Numbered from the stretch's first letter, positions 25,593 to 35,693 are shown. The stretch is 55,882 nt of DNA from Vibrio sp. UCD-FRSSP16_30 (GCF_001676025.1 NZ_LZFW01000014.1:45206-101087); one strand, 5' to 3'. The notes: a model not told the origin generated them from the letters alone. Translations and numbers: made by a program.

Positions 25593-27416
25593 ATGATGCG
25601 CCAATTTATACTCATATTATTTTTGTTTCTCACTACGCTGCTTTTTGGAGGGCAATGGGTGTGGCAACAAACTAAACAAGACCTCATCGATAAACAAAAA
25701 GTACAACTGGAAAAGCTTTCTCATTACATTAGCAGCGAGCTTGATAAATTCAGTCACATTCCCGAGCTTATCTCAAAAGATAAAGCATTAATTAACGCGC
25801 TACTCTCTCCAGATAACAGCGCGCAAATTGAAATTACAAATCGGTATTTAACGCACGTCAATCAAGTAGTTTCTGCTACCGACACCTACCTTCTCAACGC
25901 TTATGGCACCACGATTGCGGCAAGTAATTGGTCACTGCAACGTTCATTTATCGGCAAAAACTTTGCCTTTCGCCCTTATTTTAAGCAAGCCATTCAAGGT
26001 GATAACAGTGAGTATTTCGCGCTCGGAGTAAGCTCAGGCGTTAGGGGCTATTATTATGGTTTTCCTGTGGTGTACGCCGCTGAAATAATCGGTGTCATCG
26101 TCATAAAAATTGAACTAACGGCGATAGAATCAACATGGCAACAAAGTCAGGGAATATTTATTGCCACCGATGATAACAACATCATTTTCATGTCCAATCG
26201 ACCCGCTTTACTGTTTAAAAGCTTAACCTCACTATCCGATGAGACGCTAGGGAAAATAAAACACAGCAGACAATATCTTAATGCCGATATTCAGCCCTTA
26301 AATACCATTGGCGATCTAAATCTTAAATCAACGACTCTTACTCTAAAGGACTCGCATATTAGCGGCGAGTTTATTACCTTAGTTGAGCAATTTCCTAGAG
26401 CCAAATTAAATCTCAGAAGTCTTCTACCTACCACTCACATTTATTGGGCATTAGTCAATTACTTAGTGATTATTAGCTTAGTGTTTGGCGTAATTTTATT
26501 GCTACTGCTATTGATTCGCCATCAGCACCTGAAGCATCAGCAAATAGATAAAATTCAGGCTCAAGCAAAACAAAAACTCGAATTTCAAGTCCTTGAAAGA
26601 ACTGCTGAACTGCATGTAGAAATTCGTCAGCGCAGCGAGGCAGAAACTCAGCTGAGACAAACTCAAGATGAGCTTATTCAGGCCGCTAAATTGGCACTGC
26701 TTGGGCAACTTTCCACCAGCATTAGCCATGAGTTAAATAATCCACTGGCGGCTATACGCAGTTATGCAGAGAATGGCTTGCGCTATCTTGTAAAAGGCAA
26801 ATCTCAACAAGCATCTGAAAATTTTCAGCGTATTTCTGCTCTCACTCAGCGAATGGCTAACATCAGCCAACAACTACGCTCTTTTGCTAAAAAATCAGGA
26901 CGTAATGATCTCAGCTACACACATCTTGAACCCATATTATTATCCACCCAAGCTCTATTAAAACCGCAATTTAATGCACTCAGCCTTACGCTTAATCTTC
27001 CTTTGGATCGGTCTGAAACGCCGCATGATATGCCGCTATCAAAGATTCAAATTTGGGCAAACCCAATTCAACTTGAGCAAGTGTTGGTTAATTTACTGAC
27101 CAATGCGATGCAAGAAATTCGCACCTTAGATAACCCTCAACTTTGTATATCACTGGATAATAACGCTAGCGGCACGTTATTTATTCATATTGATGACAAT
27201 GGATGCGGCGTTAGCAAAGACCTACACAATCAATTATTCGAGCCTTTTTTTACCACTAAAGACAATGGTTTGGGATTAGGACTGTCTATTTCCAAACAAA
27301 TTATTGAAAGCTTTGATGGGCAACTCACCTATGAGACCAGCCCTATGGACGGCGCTCGATTCACCATTTCATTACTGACCAAGAAAAATAACACCATGGC
27401 TAAGGAGCAGACTTAA
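25593..27416 (+). CDS. dctB: C4-dicarboxylate sensor histidine kinase DctB
   Basis: Membrane sensor kinase controlling C4-dicarboxylate (succinate, fumarate, malate) uptake. The 607-aa protein has TM1 at about 5-22, a periplasmic double-PDC sensor region at about 30-280 (with RGYYYGFPVVYAAEIIGVIV), TM2 at about 284-308 and a coiled linker. HisKA has H379 (SISHELNNPLAA). HATPase has LLTNAMQEIR, DDNGCGVS and GLGLGLSISK. It is followed after 1 nt by dctD and faces the dctPQM transporter genes, the usual arrangement in vibrios. Confidence 0.92.
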   Translation: MMRQFILILFLFLTTLLFGGQWVWQQTKQDLIDKQKVQLEKLSHYISSELDKFSHIPELISKDKALINALLSPDNSAQIEITNRYLTHVNQVVSATDTYLLNAYGTTIAASNWSLQRSFIGKNFAFRPYFKQAIQGDNSEYFALGVSSGVRGYYYGFPVVYAAEIIGVIVIKIELTAIESTWQQSQGIFIATDDNNIIFMSNRPALLFKSLTSLSDETLGKIKHSRQYLNADIQPLNTIGDLNLKSTTLTLKDSHISGEFITLVEQFPRAKLNLRSLLPTTHIYWALVNYLVIISLVFGVILLLLLLIRHQHLKHQQIDKIQAQAKQKLEFQVLERTAELHVEIRQRSEAETQLRQTQDELIQAAKLALLGQLSTSISHELNNPLAAIRSYAENGLRYLVKGKSQQASENFQRISALTQRMANISQQLRSFAKKSGRNDLSYTHLEPILLSTQALLKPQFNALSLTLNLPLDRSETPHDMPLSKIQIWANPIQLEQVLVNLLTNAMQEIRTLDNPQLCISLDNNASGTLFIHIDDNGCGVSKDLHNQLFEPFFTTKDNGLGLGLSISKQIIESFDGQLTYETSPMDGARFTISLLTKKNNTMAKEQT

Positions 27417-27417
27417 T

Positions 27418-28776
27418 ATGACCGTATGCGATGCCTTTATTATTGATGATGAGCAAGAGATTCGCAGTGCTCTTAAACAAAGCTTTGAGCTCGAAGAAAT
27501 CGAGGCGCAGTTTTTTGAAAATGCCGAGCAAGCACTCAAGGCATTAAGTACATGCACGCCACATGTAATTATTTCCGATATTCGATTACCGGGTATTTCA
27601 GGACTGTCTCTACTCGAAAAACTCAATCAACAGCGTCCAGAATTACCAGTGATATTAATTACTGGCCATGGCGACATCTCTATGGCCGTTGAGGCGATGC
27701 ACAAAGGCGCTTATGATTTTATCGAAAAGCCTTTTGCAACCGATCGCCTGCTCGATACAAGCAAACGGGCGATAGAAAAGCATCAGCTGACGGTCGAAAA
27801 TAAACGTCTGCGCGACTCATTAAAAGCCAGTCAAACTTTAGGTCCGCGCATCATTGGCAACACGCCGAATATATTGCAGTTAAAACAAACTATTACCCAA
27901 ATTGCCGACACTTCTGCTGATATTTTAATTTTTGGTGAGACAGGAACAGGTAAAGAATTAGTCGCGCGCTCTTTACATGAACAAAGCGCTCGCCGAGACA
28001 ACAACTTTGTGGCGCTCAATTGCGGCGCAATACCGGAAAACCTAATTGAAAGTGAGCTTTATGGTCATGAAAAAGGCGCGTTTACCGGTGCGGAAAGTCG
28101 GCGTATCGGCAAGTTGGAATACGCTCAGAACGGCACTTTATTTCTGGATGAAATCGAATCGATGCCAATGCAGGCACAAATTCGCTTATTAAGAGTATTG
28201 CAAGAGAGAAGCATTGAGCGCGTAGGATCAAATACGTTGATTCCTATCGATATTCGCGTGATTGCCGCAACTAAGGTCGACCTTAAACAAGCCGCGCAAC
28301 AGGGCCATTTTCGGGAGGATTTATACTATCGCTTAAATATCGTCACCTTAGATCTGCCGCCTTTACGTGACAGAAAAGAAGACATTGCCACTTTGTTTCA
28401 TCATTTTTTACTGGTCGCCGCTTCGCGATACGCTAAAACCCAGCAAGCCCTCAGCCCTCACGATCTCAGCTTATTGCTCAATCATGACTGGCCGGGTAAC
28501 GTGCGAGAACTGAGGAACATGGCAGAAAGATTCGTCCTGCTTGGTAAGCTAACCTTAGAATCATTGACTGAAGACAATCAGTCGGAACTCAGTCAGTCAG
28601 AGCTAAGTCTGGCGCAACAAGTGGCTGAATTTGAACGCTATACCCTTGAGCAAGCCTTGATAGATAATCACGGCAGTATCAAACATACCATGCAAACGCT
28701 GCAACTTGCCCGTAAAACCCTTTACGACAAGATGCAGCGTTACGAGCTAGATAAAGACAGTTATAAGGCTGATTAG
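27418..28776 (+). CDS. dctD: C4-dicarboxylate response regulator DctD (sigma-54 activator)
   Basis: NtrC-family regulator phosphorylated by DctB. The 452-aa protein has a receiver domain with D54 (ISDIRLPG) and an AAA+ domain with Walker A GETGTGKE (173-180) and the sigma-54 contact loop GAFTGA (220-225). It also has FLDEIESMP (Walker B) and a Fis-type HTH at the C-terminus ([20 protein letters not shown]). Complete. It should activate the sigma-54 promoter at 32036-32050 upstream of dctP. Confidence 0.95.
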   Translation: MTVCDAFIIDDEQEIRSALKQSFELEEIEAQFFENAEQALKALSTCTPHVIISDIRLPGISGLSLLEKLNQQRPELPVILITGHGDISMAVEAMHKGAYDFIEKPFATDRLLDTSKRAIEKHQLTVENKRLRDSLKASQTLGPRIIGNTPNILQLKQTITQIADTSADILIFGETGTGKELVARSLHEQSARRDNNFVALNCGAIPENLIESELYGHEKGAFTGAESRRIGKLEYAQNGTLFLDEIESMPMQAQIRLLRVLQERSIERVGSNTLIPIDIRVIAATKVDLKQAAQQGHFREDLYYRLNIVTLDLPPLRDRKEDIATLFHHFLLVAASRYAKTQQALSPHDLSLLLNHDWPGNVRELRNMAERFVLLGKLTLESLTEDNQSELSQSELSLAQQVAEFERYTLEQALIDNHGSIKHTMQTLQLARKTLYDKMQRYELDKDSYKAD

Positions 28777-28822
28777 TCATTACCTAGTCGCTATTTATCT
28801 ATTCGCGATTATTGAGTCACCA

Positions 28823-30184
28823 TTATCTAGTCACGATCTCCGGCCCCATTAATAGGGTCGGAAGCCAAGTCGAGACCCATGGTACGTAAGTAACGATAAT
28901 CAAAAACAAAAACATCACACCAACCCAAGGCAGTGCGGCTTTCACCACCCCGAGCATGGACATTTTTGCAACCCCTGCTGTTACAAATAAATTTAGCCCC
29001 ACCGGAGGGGTGATCATCCCGATTTCCATATTCACCACCATCATAATACCAAGATGGATTGGGTCGATGCCCAGAGCAATGGCGATTGGGAACACCAATG
29101 GCGCGACAATGATCAGCAGCCCCGATGGCTCCATAAATTGCCCGCCAATCAACAGCAGTATATTCACTACTATCAAGAAAGTGATCGGCCCAAGGCCAGC
29201 TGAAAGCATGGACTCGGTAATGAGCTGAGGTATGCGCTCTTCGGTTAAAACGTGCTTTAGTATCAATGCATTAGCAATGATAAACAGCAACATAATGGTC
29301 AGTTTACCGGCTTCAAACAAGGTCTCTTTGGTATCTTTGTGTACCAAGGTTTGCATCACTTTGAGTAGCAGAGGTTTGCGGTTCGATTTATCGGCAAACG
29401 GCCCCATGTCTTTATAGACAAAGTTAGCAATTAAAAACGCATACACCGCCGCTACTGCGGCCGCCTCTGTTGGAGTAAAGACTCCGCCATAAATACCGCC
29501 CAAAATAATGACAATCAGCAGTAAGCCCCAACTGGCATCTCGCGCCGAAGCGCCAATTTCTCGCCATCCGGCAAAGGGTTGTGCGGGCAATTTTTTGATT
29601 CTAGCGGCAATATAAATGGCAATCATGAGCATCACCCCCGCCAGTAAACCCGGTATGACGCCGCCAAGAAACATTCGCCCTACCGACACATCGGTTGCCG
29701 CCGCGTACACCACCATCACAATCGATGGAGGAATTAAAATGCCTAATGTCCCCGCATTACAAATCACTCCTGCGGCGAATTCTTTGCTATAGCCATTTTT
29801 CACCATGCCGACAATAACAAGGCTACCAATGGCAACCACTGTGGCAGGAGATGATCCAGAAAGAGCGGCAAACATCATACACGCCACCACCGATGCCATG
29901 GCTAAACCGCCTCTAAACCATCCGACCAATGCGATAGCAAAACGGATAATTCTACGAGCCACTCCACCTGTCGCCATAAAGCTTGACGCTAGTATAAAGA
30001 AAGGTATGGCCAGCAGTGTGTAGTGCCCTTCAAAAGCGTTAAACAGCGTTTGCGCTACGGAAGCCAGTGAGGCATCGGAATGAATTAATAAAAATAAAAT
30101 ACTGGCAAGCCCTAGTGATACAGCGATAGGTACGCCAATCAACATAAATAGGATCACCATGATAAATAGCCCTAAAACCGCCAT
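28823..30184 (-). CDS. dctM: TRAP transporter large permease DctM
   Basis: Large membrane subunit of a tripartite ATP-independent C4-dicarboxylate transporter; it carries the sodium-coupled substrate channel. The 453-aa protein has about 12 hydrophobic segments. Typical DctM stretches include GVPIAVSLGLASI, AALSGSSPATVVAIGSLVI, GILIPPSIVMVVYAA, TPTEAAAVAAVYA and MIGMITPPVGLNLFV-like sequence near the C-terminus. It lies 3 bp after dctQ. Confidence 0.95.
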   Translation of the reverse strand: MAVLGLFIMVILFMLIGVPIAVSLGLASILFLLIHSDASLASVAQTLFNAFEGHYTLLAIPFFILASSFMATGGVARRIIRFAIALVGWFRGGLAMASVVACMMFAALSGSSPATVVAIGSLVIVGMVKNGYSKEFAAGVICNAGTLGILIPPSIVMVVYAAATDVSVGRMFLGGVIPGLLAGVMLMIAIYIAARIKKLPAQPFAGWREIGASARDASWGLLLIVIILGGIYGGVFTPTEAAAVAAVYAFLIANFVYKDMGPFADKSNRKPLLLKVMQTLVHKDTKETLFEAGKLTIMLLFIIANALILKHVLTEERIPQLITESMLSAGLGPITFLIVVNILLLIGGQFMEPSGLLIIVAPLVFPIAIALGIDPIHLGIMMVVNMEIGMITPPVGLNLFVTAGVAKMSMLGVVKAALPWVGVMFLFLIIVTYVPWVSTWLPTLLMGPEIVTR

Positions 30185-30187
30185 CGT

Positions 30188-30844
30188 CTACTCTCCCTTT
30201 TCAGCGATGTTGGCGCTGTCGTGTTTTAGTTGCTCTAGCTCTTCTTCCGCTTCATGCCCTGCGATCAGGCGGTCTGTTTTACCACTGAAAATTGCAACTG
30301 CGGCTTGAACAAAGCGAAAGGTCAGCATTACCATACCAATCGGCAATGCCATATAAGGAATGAATCTTGGCAGCTTCTCGTAACGCTCCCCTTCATTAAG
30401 CCAATCAGACATAAACTGAAGCAATTGCAACATCGGGATATCATCTGTTTCATACCATGCACGCTCGGTGGCAAACGGGTACCAATATTTCCAAGAACCA
30501 ATTAATAGCAATAGCGCAAATGCAAGACAGGAGATGACCGATAACATGGCGCACACTTGGCGTGCTCGCTGAGGAAGGATATTTATGAAGGCATCAACAC
30601 CAATATGAAAATGTTTTTTCACGCCATAGGAAGCACCCACTAACACCAGCCAAGCAAATAAAAATACTGTTAGCTCTAATGCCCATAAAATATTGTCATT
30701 AAAGACATAACGCATCACGACATTGGCAAAGGTCAGTAGCGTCATTGTTCCAAGAAAAAACGCTATTAAGGTCTCTTCAAAGTTATCCGTTACTTTGCCA
30801 ATGCGCGCCCACGCTGATTGTGTTTGATGTTTATCTTCCATCAT
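30188..30844 (-). CDS. dctQ: TRAP transporter small permease DctQ
   Basis: Small membrane subunit with four predicted TM segments. The 218-aa protein has FEETLIAFFLGTMTLLTFAN at the start, then ILWALELTVFLFAWLVLVGA and HFHIGVDAFI, the DctQ signature. It is spaced 137 bp after dctP, a gap with an 8-bp tandem repeat and a strong hairpin, and is 3 bp before dctM. Confidence 0.93.
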   Translation of the reverse strand: MMEDKHQTQSAWARIGKVTDNFEETLIAFFLGTMTLLTFANVVMRYVFNDNILWALELTVFLFAWLVLVGASYGVKKHFHIGVDAFINILPQRARQVCAMLSVISCLAFALLLLIGSWKYWYPFATERAWYETDDIPMLQLLQFMSDWLNEGERYEKLPRFIPYMALPIGMVMLTFRFVQAAVAIFSGKTDRLIAGHEAEEELEQLKHDSANIAEKGE

Positions 30845-30872
30845 CAGTTACTCACGTCCATAGCCTAATTTT

Positions 30873-30970
30873 ATTGCTTAATTGCTTAATTGCTTAATTA
30901 CTTAATTCCATAAGCCGTTCTAATACCGTAAACCAATCTCAATAGGGAAATGAGCGCCTATCGAGATTGG
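30873..30970 (-). repeat. dctP-dctQ spacer: 8-bp tandem repeat plus hairpin
   Basis: The unit ATTGCTTA is repeated at 30873-30880, 30881-30888 and 30889-30896, with a fourth copy ATTACTTA at 30897-30904. Next to it, CCAATCTCAATAGG (30933-30946) and CCTATCGAGATTGG (30957-30970) form a 14-bp stem with one mismatch and a 10-nt loop. On the dct mRNA the hairpin comes right after dctP and could set the ratio of binding protein to membrane subunits. Confidence 0.75.
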
Positions 30971-30981
30971 TATAGGTCACC

Positions 30982-31977
30982 TTATTTATTAGACGCTAAG
31001 GCCGCATCAATCAGCTCAGAGCCAATGTCTTTTTCAAATTTCTTCCACACCGGTTGCAATGCCTCCACCCAAGCTTGGCGCTGTTCTGGTGTTAAGGTTC
31101 TCACAGTGCCACCAGCGGCAATGACATTCTCTTTGTTCGCTTGGTTGACCTTGGCCGATTCTGAATTTCGAGCCATGGTGACTTCGGTTAAAATGGTATC
31201 TAGCTGACTGCGCACATCATCGGGCAGTTCCGTCCAAAAATCATTTGATGTCACCACTAGGTAATCCAAAATGCCGTGATTGGTTTCGGTGACACCATCT
31301 TGCACTTCAAAAAATTTCTTACCGTAAATGTTCGACCACGTATTTTCCTGACCATCAATAACCTTGGTTTGCAGACCGCCATACACTTCTTTAAATGACA
31401 TTTTCTGAGGGTTAGCACCGAGCTGTTCAAACTGCGCCACCAATACATCCGATGCCTGTACACGGAATTTAAGTCCTTTGGCATCTTCGGGCATCAACAA
31501 AGGTTTATTTGCCGACATCTGCTTCATGCCGTTATGCCAAAATTGCAACCCGACTAAGCCGCGGCGTTTCATGGCATTTTTCAGCTTCTCCCCCGCGTCA
31601 GAGTTCTGGAATCTGTCTACAGCATCAACATCTTCAAACAAAAATGGCAAATCAAAAATTCGGTATTTCTTAGTAAACTTCTCAAATTTTGATAGGGACG
31701 GTGCGGCCAGATGAACATCACCGTTAAGCAAAGCCTCTAGCACTTTGTCATCATCATAAAGCGTCGAATTGGGGAAGACCTGCATACACGCTTTACCGTT
31801 CATTTCACTATTCACTCTCTGTTCAAGTAGCGAAGCGGCAATACCTTTTGGGTGTTTATCAGTATTGGTTACGTGGCTGAACTTGATGACAATTTCTCCG
31901 TCGTCACAATTTGCACTGGCATTAAAGCTGGCAAGCGTTAACGCCGAAACGGATAACAAAGTGAGGGGTTTAAACAT
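30982..31977 (-). CDS. dctP: TRAP transporter periplasmic binding protein DctP
   Basis: Periplasmic solute receptor of the DctPQM system. The 331-aa protein has a signal peptide ending in ASFNASA and then NCDDGEIVIKFSHVTN. Family motifs are GVAASLLEQ-like (GIAASLLEQRVNSE), FRVQASDVLVAQFEQLGANP with the substrate-binding Arg, and FKEVYGGLQTKVIDGQENTW. C4-dicarboxylates are the likely ligands because dctB and dctD are adjacent. It has its own sigma-54 promoter 60-70 bp upstream. Confidence 0.94.
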   Translation of the reverse strand: MFKPLTLLSVSALTLASFNASANCDDGEIVIKFSHVTNTDKHPKGIAASLLEQRVNSEMNGKACMQVFPNSTLYDDDKVLEALLNGDVHLAAPSLSKFEKFTKKYRIFDLPFLFEDVDAVDRFQNSDAGEKLKNAMKRRGLVGLQFWHNGMKQMSANKPLLMPEDAKGLKFRVQASDVLVAQFEQLGANPQKMSFKEVYGGLQTKVIDGQENTWSNIYGKKFFEVQDGVTETNHGILDYLVVTSNDFWTELPDDVRSQLDTILTEVTMARNSESAKVNQANKENVIAAGGTVRTLTPEQRQAWVEALQPVWKKFEKDIGSELIDAALASNK

Positions 31978-32035
31978 GTCGAATCTCCTTGAGGGTCAAT
32001 CTGCCCCATCTATGGGTACAGTTGCCAACCTAGTA

Positions 32036-32050
32036 GCAATCCCTATGCCA
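32036..32050 (-). promoter_or_regulatory. Sigma-54 promoter of dctPQM
   Basis: The minus strand reads TGGCATAGGGATTGC, matching TGGCACG-N4-TTGC with the exact -24/-12 spacing. It lies about 60 bp upstream of the dctP start codon, in the correct orientation, and DctD with an intact GAFTGA loop is encoded next door. Confidence 0.85.
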
Positions 32051-32277
32051 CAAACAATAAAAAGACATGAATTGATTACATATCAGCCGGTTAGAGCGAC
32101 AGGTCATACTTAGTTTGAATATAACGATGAGAAAATGGGTGATAAATGACCCATAGAAACAGACAAAACGTATCGATATTGACTCATAAAACAGACACAT
32201 TAAGTGTTCCTTTGTAGACACTTTTTTGTTTAACAAGTACTGTTCACTGTCACTAAAAGCAGACATTGGATACTAAG

Positions 32278-32868
32278 ATGAAAAACCACCAGCAATACTA
32301 TGATGAGAGTTTTAGCAAAGTGTCACTTGTCGATGAGGCTTTTGATGATATTGAATTTGAAGAGTGTGAATTTATCGACTGTGATTTATCGCAAACTCGC
32401 CTCAATAACTGTCGATTTATTAATTGCTCGTTTGTACGCTGCAATCTAAGCCTGCTAAAAATCCCCAATTGTCGTTGGTATCAAGTGAGCTTTGAGGAAA
32501 GTAAATTGGTGGGGATTGATTGGACAACAGCGCACTGGCCAAGTTTTCACGCCGATTGTGAACTGTCGTTTAAGCAATGCATTTTAAATGATTGCTCATG
32601 GTTTGGTTTAACCTTGCAAGAACTCACTATGCTTGAATGTAAATTGCATGACGCAGATTTTCGCGAAGGGGATTTTTCTCAGTCCGAGATGACCTATTGC
32701 GATTTTAGCCACAGCCTATTTATGCGCACTAATCTTGAAAAAGTCGATTTTAGTGAATCATCAAATCTTTCCATCGACTTAAATAACAATCGCCTAAGCG
32801 GAGCGAAATTCTCACGCCATGAAGCGCTCAATCTACTGCAAAGTCTAGATATTGAGCTTGTTGATTAG
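32278..32868 (+). CDS. Pentapeptide-repeat protein, Qnr/McbG-like
   Basis: Cytosolic protein of about 196 aa made of tandem A(D/N)LXX-type pentapeptides forming a right-handed beta-helix (FEECEFIDCDLSQTRLNNCR, FINCSFVRCNLS, then after a loop DADFREGDFSQSEMTYCDFS). The two blocks are split by a segment without repeats, and the C-terminal stretch INLNNNRLSGA-like with EALNLLQSLDIELVD resembles the ends of Qnr and McbG. Those proteins mimic DNA and protect gyrase from quinolones or microcin B17; whether this one does is unknown. I choose ATG 32278, which has GGA 7 nt upstream; a TTG at 32266 is an alternative. Confidence 0.75.
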   Translation: MKNHQQYYDESFSKVSLVDEAFDDIEFEECEFIDCDLSQTRLNNCRFINCSFVRCNLSLLKIPNCRWYQVSFEESKLVGIDWTTAHWPSFHADCELSFKQCILNDCSWFGLTLQELTMLECKLHDADFREGDFSQSEMTYCDFSHSLFMRTNLEKVDFSESSNLSIDLNNNRLSGAKFSRHEALNLLQSLDIELVD

Positions 32869-32923
32869 TCATACTTCAGCACTTAGCGGGTATTGAAATC
32901 AACTGAGTTCAACATTCGCTAGT

Positions 32924-33823
32924 CTAAAAACAATAACCTATTGCCAGATAACGTTTACGAATGTGCTCTATGAGCAATTTCACTTTATTGGGTGGTTGAC
33001 GGGTAAACGGATACACCGCATAAATGCCTAACTTCTTGCCTACCTGCTCAGGGAAAATATCAATGAGATCCCCATTTAGAAAATCTTGATAAACCAAACA
33101 TCTCGGAACATAAGCAATGCCATGCCCTCCTAATGCTGATTTTCTTAGCGCCGTGGCGTTGTTGGTCGTAAAACCACCGCAGACCTTAATCATATAATTG
33201 CCATTGTCACCTTTAAATTCCCATTCGCTGGCTCCCGTTGTCTGATAGGCGTATTGCAGACAGTTATGCTTGACCAGATCTTGCGGATGAGTCAGTGCGC
33301 CATTTCTGGCGATGTAGGAGGGCGATGCACACACCACCCACTGCGAGTCAATAATATGGCGCGCGATTAAGCTTGAATCCTCAAGGTGCCCTGTGCGAAT
33401 CACTAAGTCGTAGCCATCTTCTACCAGGTCGACAAAGCGATTTTTCAGTGACATATCTACCGATAAGCCGGGGTTTTGATTACAGAACTCGGCAACGGCA
33501 TCCGCTAAGATTAATTCGCCAGAGATGGTCGGCACCGACATTTTTATGTGCCCTGAAATCTTTTCACCAAAACCCGAAATGGCGTCCTTGGCTTCTTGGG
33601 TGGCTTGTGTCACATTTTTCGCTTTATTTAACAACACCTTACCCGCCTCAGTCAGAGTGAGTTTACGTGTGGTTCGATAGAGCAGCTACGCTCCTGCATT
33701 CTCCTCTAATCTGGCAATTCTTTTGCTAACTACCGAATTTGTAAGGTTATTTTTATCTGCGACCTTACTAAAACTTCCCAACTCTACTACTTGAGAAAAC
33801 AAAATTAAATCATCTGCTCGCAT
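32924..33823 (-). pseudogene. LysR-family regulator disrupted by an amber codon
   Basis: The reading frame starts at ATG 33823 as MRADDLILFSQVVELGSFSK with a normal LysR winged HTH (TNSVVSKRIARLEENAGA). It hits TAG at codon 46 (33688-33686) and continues in the same frame with LLYRTTRKLTLTEAGKVLL and a complete effector domain (about 237 further codons). The intact codon was probably CAG (Gln), one C-to-T change. Without the stop it would be a normal LysR protein of about 299 aa. It is divergent from lldP-lldD-dld, so it is a likely local regulator of lactate use. Restart at the GTG at 33637 would give a protein lacking the HTH. Confidence 0.85.
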
Positions 33824-33930
33824 CGTATTACGTCATTTTTGGAAACAATTATTTTCATTATTTCTCTATATCAACAAAAAATAAAGGATTAAATTCACGG
33901 TCAGTTAACAAAACCATTACAAGATACTTT

Positions 33931-33962
33931 CATGACATAGCGAAACCGTTCGCTATGTCATG
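33931..33962. promoter_or_regulatory. Perfect palindrome between the LysR pseudogene and lldP
   Basis: CATGACATAGCGAA and TTCGCTATGTCATG are perfect 14-bp inverted arms around ACCG, ending 23 bp before the lldP ATG. It could be an operator, or a leader hairpin that occludes nothing of the GAGGAAG ribosome site at about 33970. No T run follows, so it is not a standard terminator. Confidence 0.7.
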
Positions 33963-33985
33963 CAAACGTACGAGGAAGTATACCT

Positions 33986-35680
33986 ATGAGTGAAACCGTA
34001 CTGGCCCTGGTGGCCTTCTCGCCAATTGTTATCGCGGCGATACTACTTGTCGGCCTTAACTGGCCCGCAAAAAAAGCAATGCCAGTGGCATTTGCCCTGA
34101 CCGTTGTCATCGCCCTACTTTGCTGGGATATGTCGGCAAACCGAGTCATTGCTTCTATTTTTCAAGGCTTAGGCATTACTGTCTCGGTACTTTGGATTGT
34201 CTTTGGTGCTATCTTCTTGTTAAACACTCTTAAGCACACAGGCGCAATCACGGTGATACGAAATGGCTTTACTGACATTTCTTGTGACCGACGCATTCAA
34301 GCGATCATCATTGCGTGGTGTTTTGGCTCATTCATTGAAGGCGCTTCAGGATTTGGCACACCTGCCGCCATTGCAGCGCCACTATTAGTTGCCATTGGTT
34401 TCCCAGCTCTTGCCGCGGTACTGATGGGCATGATGATTCAGTCTACGCCCGTCTCTTTTGGCGCGGTCGGTACGCCTATTATTGTTGGGGTAAACCGAGG
34501 TTTAGATACTCATAACATTGGTGAATCACTGCTTGTGCATGGCTCTACATGGGATATTTATCTACAACAAATCACCTCCAGTGTTGCTATCATTCACGCC
34601 ATTGTTGGTACGTTAATTCCAGTATTAATGGCCGTCATGCTGACACGCTTCTTTGGTAAAAATCGCAGCTGGAAAGAAGGCTTAGACATTCTGCCGTTCG
34701 CAGTCTTTGCCGGCCTTGCATTTACCGTTCCTTACGCGTTAACGGGTGTTTTCCTTGGTCCTGAATTCCCATCTCTAATTGGTGGCATGATTGGTCTAGC
34801 CATTGTGGTCACGGCGGCTAAAAAAGGCTTCTTAGTTCCTAAAAAACAGTGGGATTTTGATAGCGAAGATAAATGGCCAGCAGAATGGCTAGGCTCTTTA
34901 AAGATTGATCTAAAAGAGAAAACTACCGGCACGCCTATGAGCCTTGCAAAAGCATGGGCACCTTATGTGATGCTTGCGCTCATCCTAGTGGCGAGCCGTG
35001 TTAGCCCTGAATTTAAAGGAATGTTACAAAGCGTCAGCCTTTCGTTTGGCAACATCTTGGGTGAGACTGGCATTAGCACCTCTATTCAGCCTCTTTATCT
35101 ACCGGGCGGCATCTTAGTCTTTGTGGCGCTACTGGCGGTACTCCTACAATCTGGCGGCGTTAAAGCTCTAAGTAATGCTTTTGGCGAATCCAGTAAAACC
35201 CTGATTGGCGCAGGTTTTGTATTGCTGTTTACCATCCCTATGGTGCGTATCTTTATTAACTCAGGCATTAACGGTGCTGACCTTGCTAGTATGCCAGTCA
35301 CCACAGCAAACTTTGCCTCAGACATTGTAGGCTCAGCCTTCCCAATGCTCAGTGCCACTATTGGCGCGCTAGGGGCATTCATTGCAGGTTCGAATACGGT
35401 TTCTAACATGATGTTCAGCCAGTTCCAGTTTGAAGTGGCGCAAACATTAAATATCTCGAGCGTAATCATGGTTGCCCTGCAAGCCGTTGGTGCGGCGGCA
35501 GGTAACATGATTGCCATTCACAACGTTGTTGCCGCATCTGCAACAGTGGGGCTACTTGGTCGCGAAGGCGCGGTATTGCGTAAGACCGTTATCCCTACCC
35601 TCTACTACCTCATCATGACCGGCATTATCGGCATGCTTGTGATCTACGGATTCCAATTTACCGACATATTGGTGAAGTAG
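33986..35680 (+). CDS. lldP: L-lactate permease LldP
   Basis: The 564-aa polytopic lactate:proton symporter (LctP family) has about 12-14 TM segments and the family stretches [34 protein letters not shown] and [20 protein letters not shown]. The length matches E. coli LldP (551 aa). It is first in lldP-lldD-dld, preceded by GAGGAAG and by a perfect palindrome. It imports L- and D-lactate and probably glycolate. Confidence 0.95.
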   Translation: MSETVLALVAFSPIVIAAILLVGLNWPAKKAMPVAFALTVVIALLCWDMSANRVIASIFQGLGITVSVLWIVFGAIFLLNTLKHTGAITVIRNGFTDISCDRRIQAIIIAWCFGSFIEGASGFGTPAAIAAPLLVAIGFPALAAVLMGMMIQSTPVSFGAVGTPIIVGVNRGLDTHNIGESLLVHGSTWDIYLQQITSSVAIIHAIVGTLIPVLMAVMLTRFFGKNRSWKEGLDILPFAVFAGLAFTVPYALTGVFLGPEFPSLIGGMIGLAIVVTAAKKGFLVPKKQWDFDSEDKWPAEWLGSLKIDLKEKTTGTPMSLAKAWAPYVMLALILVASRVSPEFKGMLQSVSLSFGNILGETGISTSIQPLYLPGGILVFVALLAVLLQSGGVKALSNAFGESSKTLIGAGFVLLFTIPMVRIFINSGINGADLASMPVTTANFASDIVGSAFPMLSATIGALGAFIAGSNTVSNMMFSQFQFEVAQTLNISSVIMVALQAVGAAAGNMIAIHNVVAASATVGLLGREGAVLRKTVIPTLYYLIMTGIIGMLVIYGFQFTDILVK

Positions 35681-35693
35681 CGACTGCAATCAA

